The position numbers and the translations under genes were made by a program. Below are positions 30,707 to 32,735 of a stretch of 32,735 nt of DNA, one piece after another. Each line of letters opens with the position of its first letter. The first letter of the stretch is position 1. The DNA is taken from NCBI GenBank assembly GCA_014379105.1, contig JACMML010000365.1, forward strand, positions 1 to 32,735, written 5' to 3'. The DNA is from Phycisphaerae bacterium (GTDB lineage Bacteria; Planctomycetota; Phycisphaerae; Tepidisphaerales; Tepidisphaeraceae). The notes under the pieces are model-generated. The model saw only the letters and a list, made by a program, of their open reading frames with translations. It did no database searches and was not told the DNA's origin.

Positions 30707-32735
30707 GTGCTGAAGTCTACGCCGAACAAGAGAACCATGAAGTCTGGTCAGACGTCCGACAACAATCTCGAAGGTCTGGAGCACCGCCAGTTGATGGCGG
30801 CCGGCACGGTCGTCTCGCTGCCGTTTCGTCTCGACTTCAACGCAACCATCGCCGACTCGATCGTCGATAAAGACGGCGAAGGCACCGGCCTGACGCGCGT
30901 GCAGGCGAATAAGCTCGGCACGGAGTATCAGCCGGCGCTGATTGATCTGAACACCACCACCGGCCGACTCAACATCACCAGCACCGGCACCTCCAGCGCC
31001 GGCAGCAGCGGCGGAACCGACAACACGCAGGCCAACGCGCTGGAGACCCAGTTCGACGGCACCAGCAGCGGCCTCACAATCACCGCGCGCCTGATCGGCC
31101 CGCTGAGCAATCTCGCCAGCTCGTACCAGTCAGCCGGCATCTATCTCGGTATCGACCAGGACAACCTGATCAAGTTCACCGCCATCAACATGGGCAGCGG
31201 GACTGGATCTCAATATCTTCAGTTCAAAGACGAATTCGACACCGGCAGCGGCCCGGTCAGCAGCCGGTCCGACACGCTCAATCGCGTCAGCATCGGCAGC
31301 TTCGCCAGCATCACCACGCTGGACCTCCGCATCATCGGCGACGCGCTCAACGGCACCGTCAACGCTTACTACTCTGTCAACGGCGGCGCGTTCGCGCAGT
31401 TTGGCTTTAACTACACAGTCCCGACCAGCAAGCAGGCGCAGTTCTTCAGCACCACGGCGCGCACGGGGCTGATGGTTTCGCAGAAGAACAACGCCGCGCC
31501 GATCACCGCGATCTTCGACAGCTTCGAGATCACGGCCGGGCAAAGCCTGGGCAACCGCCCTTCGGTCACCGCCACCCGGCCGGCCAATGGTGAGACGAAC
31601 GTCAATCGCGATATCTTCATCGCAGCCGACGTCAATCTGCCCAACTCCGGCGGCGGCGTCGATACCGCGACGATCAACACCAGCAACGTCAAGCTCATCC
31701 GCGCCAGCGACGGCGCGCTGATCGGCGGCGTCATCAACACCACCGGCGGCGGCGACGCGATCGTCTTCACGCCCTCCTCGCCGCTGGCGGCGTACACGAG
31801 CTACACGTTCCAGATCACGCACGGCGTGAAGGACACCACGGGCTCGCCGTTCATGCCCTACTCGGCGACATTCACGACCGGCAACACCGGCGGAACCGTC
31901 GATACGTCGATCAGCTTCACCAAGACCGCGCAGACCCTCACGCAAGGCTCGCGCTACACCTCGCTGGCCTTCGGTCCGGATCACAAGCTCTACGCGACCA
32001 CGATTGATGGAAAGATCATGCGCTGGAACGTGGCGGCCGACGGGTCGCTCAGCGCGGCGCAGCAGATCCTGACGATCCAAAACATGAACGGCGGACACCG
32101 ATCGACGATCAGCATCGTCTTCGATCCCGCGAGCACCGCGAACAACCTCATCGCGTACGTCAGCCACAGCGATTTCGCCGGGCTGGAGTTGAAAGAATAC
32201 GAATCGGAAAACCTCGGCCAGGCGAGCAACTGGACCGGCAAGGTGACCAAACTCACCGGCGCAAATCTCCAGACCGGGCAGGATATCGTCACCGGCCTGC
32301 CGCGGTCGGTGCGCGATCATCAGAACTACCAGATGGCGTTCGGCCCGGACGGCAAGCTGTATATCAGCCAGTCGTCGATGAGCGCGATGGGCAGTCCGGA
32401 CAATGCCTGGGGCAACAAAGCCGAAGTGCTGATGAGCGCGTCGATTCTACAGATCGATACCGCCGCGATCGGCGCATCGACAATCAACGTCCGCACCGAA
32501 GGTGTCGCCAATCCGTACAACCCGTTCGCGGTCGGCGCGCCGGTCGCGTTGTATGCAACGGGATTGCGCAGTGCGTATGACATCCTGTTCCACCGCAACG
32601 GCAAAATGTATTCCGCCACCAACGGCTCGGCCGCCGGCGGTAACACGCCCGGTGGCGGCGGCGCGGCGGCGCTGACTAACGTCGCGACGCAGGACGATTT
32701 CCTCTTCAAGATCAACCAGGGCGCTTACTACGGCC
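30707..32735 (+). CDS. LEPR-motif surface protein with Ig-like and sugar-dehydrogenase-like propeller domains, partial
   Basis: Open to the right window edge, so absent from the ORF track. Start GTG 30707 is preceded by GGAGAAG; ATG 30737 is an alternative. The N-terminus reads MLKSTPNKRTMKSG, then LEGLEHRQLMAAG, a variant of the planctomycete LEPR motif found near the start of large exported proteins. Next comes a beta-rich, lectin-like domain to about residue 270, then an SbsA-type Ig-like domain (NRPSVTATRPANGETNVNRD ... YTFQITHGVKDTTG), then from about 405 a glucose/sorbosone-dehydrogenase-like beta-propeller (LAFGPDHKLYATTIDG, YQMAFGPDGKLYISQ, YATGLRSAYDILFHRNGKMY). It is probably exported and cell-surface or matrix associated; enzymatic activity is undetermined because the C-terminus is missing. 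Confidence 0.8.
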   Translation, partial: MLKSTPNKRTMKSGQTSDNNLEGLEHRQLMAAGTVVSLPFRLDFNATIADSIVDKDGEGTGLTRVQANKLGTEYQPALIDLNTTTGRLNITSTGTSSAGSSGGTDNTQANALETQFDGTSSGLTITARLIGPLSNLASSYQSAGIYLGIDQDNLIKFTAINMGSGTGSQYLQFKDEFDTGSGPVSSRSDTLNRVSIGSFASITTLDLRIIGDALNGTVNAYYSVNGGAFAQFGFNYTVPTSKQAQFFSTTARTGLMVSQKNNAAPITAIFDSFEITAGQSLGNRPSVTATRPANGETNVNRDIFIAADVNLPNSGGGVDTATINTSNVKLIRASDGALIGGVINTTGGGDAIVFTPSSPLAAYTSYTFQITHGVKDTTGSPFMPYSATFTTGNTGGTVDTSISFTKTAQTLTQGSRYTSLAFGPDHKLYATTIDGKIMRWNVAADGSLSAAQQILTIQNMNGGHRSTISIVFDPASTANNLIAYVSHSDFAGLELKEYESENLGQASNWTGKVTKLTGANLQTGQDIVTGLPRSVRDHQNYQMAFGPDGKLYISQSSMSAMGSPDNAWGNKAEVLMSASILQIDTAAIGASTINVRTEGVANPYNPFAVGAPVALYATGLRSAYDILFHRNGKMYSATNGSAAGGNTPGGGGAAALTNVATQDDFLFKINQGAYYG

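Noticed and set aside
31130-32320. 396-residue minus-strand ORF at the right end
   Set aside because: It is antisense to the LEPR-motif gene, whose plus-strand frame is open throughout and shows clear domains. The minus frame is Arg/Asp/Ala-rich shadow sequence.

Overview
The window looks like a chromosomal segment from a GC-rich (about 60 percent) planctomycete, most likely of the Phycisphaerae lineage. The evidence is a surface protein with an N-terminal LEPR-like motif (LEGLEHRQLMAA), a PEP-CTERM exported lyase, an ECF sigma factor carrying a C-terminal membrane-and-exterior extension, a flagellin, an FHA protein, and several families of short palindromic repeats between genes. I see no tRNA or rRNA gene, CRISPR array, prophage or transposase. 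Lineage assignment is inference from these markers.

Layout. 1-1377 (minus) is the 5' part of a flagellin gene, cut by the window edge, with a leader that looks like a CsrA target. 1796-3232 is a short uvrC, convergent with a TonB-dependent receptor (3233-5218, minus). A blue-light BLUF protein (5591-6031) and the E2 subunit of 2-oxoglutarate dehydrogenase (sucB, 6113-7375) follow. 7465-10389 is a compact minus-strand block read in the order dual-specificity phosphatase, rsmG, membrane protein, Fcy1-like cytosine deaminase, nucleotidyltransferase-fold protein. rsmG carries an in-frame palindromic repeat. dxs (10819-12786) and a PEP-CTERM rhamnogalacturonan lyase (12908-15142) come next.

From 15285 to 18429 lie a small membrane protein, a Phd/VapC toxin-antitoxin pair, a TerC-family transporter, a RelE/ParE-type toxin with its antitoxin, and a small unknown gene. 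tig (18619-19980) and hisS (20124-21389) are separated by a large hairpin ending in six T. After a nested palindromic repeat come a bactofilin-like protein and a membrane protein (minus). A three-gene plus-strand operon follows: an M24 peptidase, a two-helix membrane protein, and an AAA ATPase whose N-terminal helical region and C-terminal helix resemble eukaryotic/archaeal Vps4. A second Phd/VapC pair is divergent from recQ, and the shared region holds two tandem 15-bp palindromes. The end of the window holds an ECF sigma factor fused to a membrane segment, a convergent FHA protein with an acidic pentapeptide-repeat tail, and the start of a large LEPR-motif surface protein with a sugar-dehydrogenase-like propeller.

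How it fits together. Most genes are housekeeping (repair, translation, isoprenoids, central carbon metabolism) with accessory modules (toxin-antitoxin pairs, repeats) in between. The features most worth following are the Vps4-like operon, the repeat inserted in the rsmG reading frame, the operator shared by the toxin-antitoxin pair and recQ, and the predicted CsrA-regulated flagellin leader. Several plus-strand genes (uvrC, dxs, terC, sucB) have a -10-like box so close to the ATG that a very short or absent 5' leader is predicted. The flagellin and the LEPR protein are missing from the supplied ORF track because each runs off a window edge.
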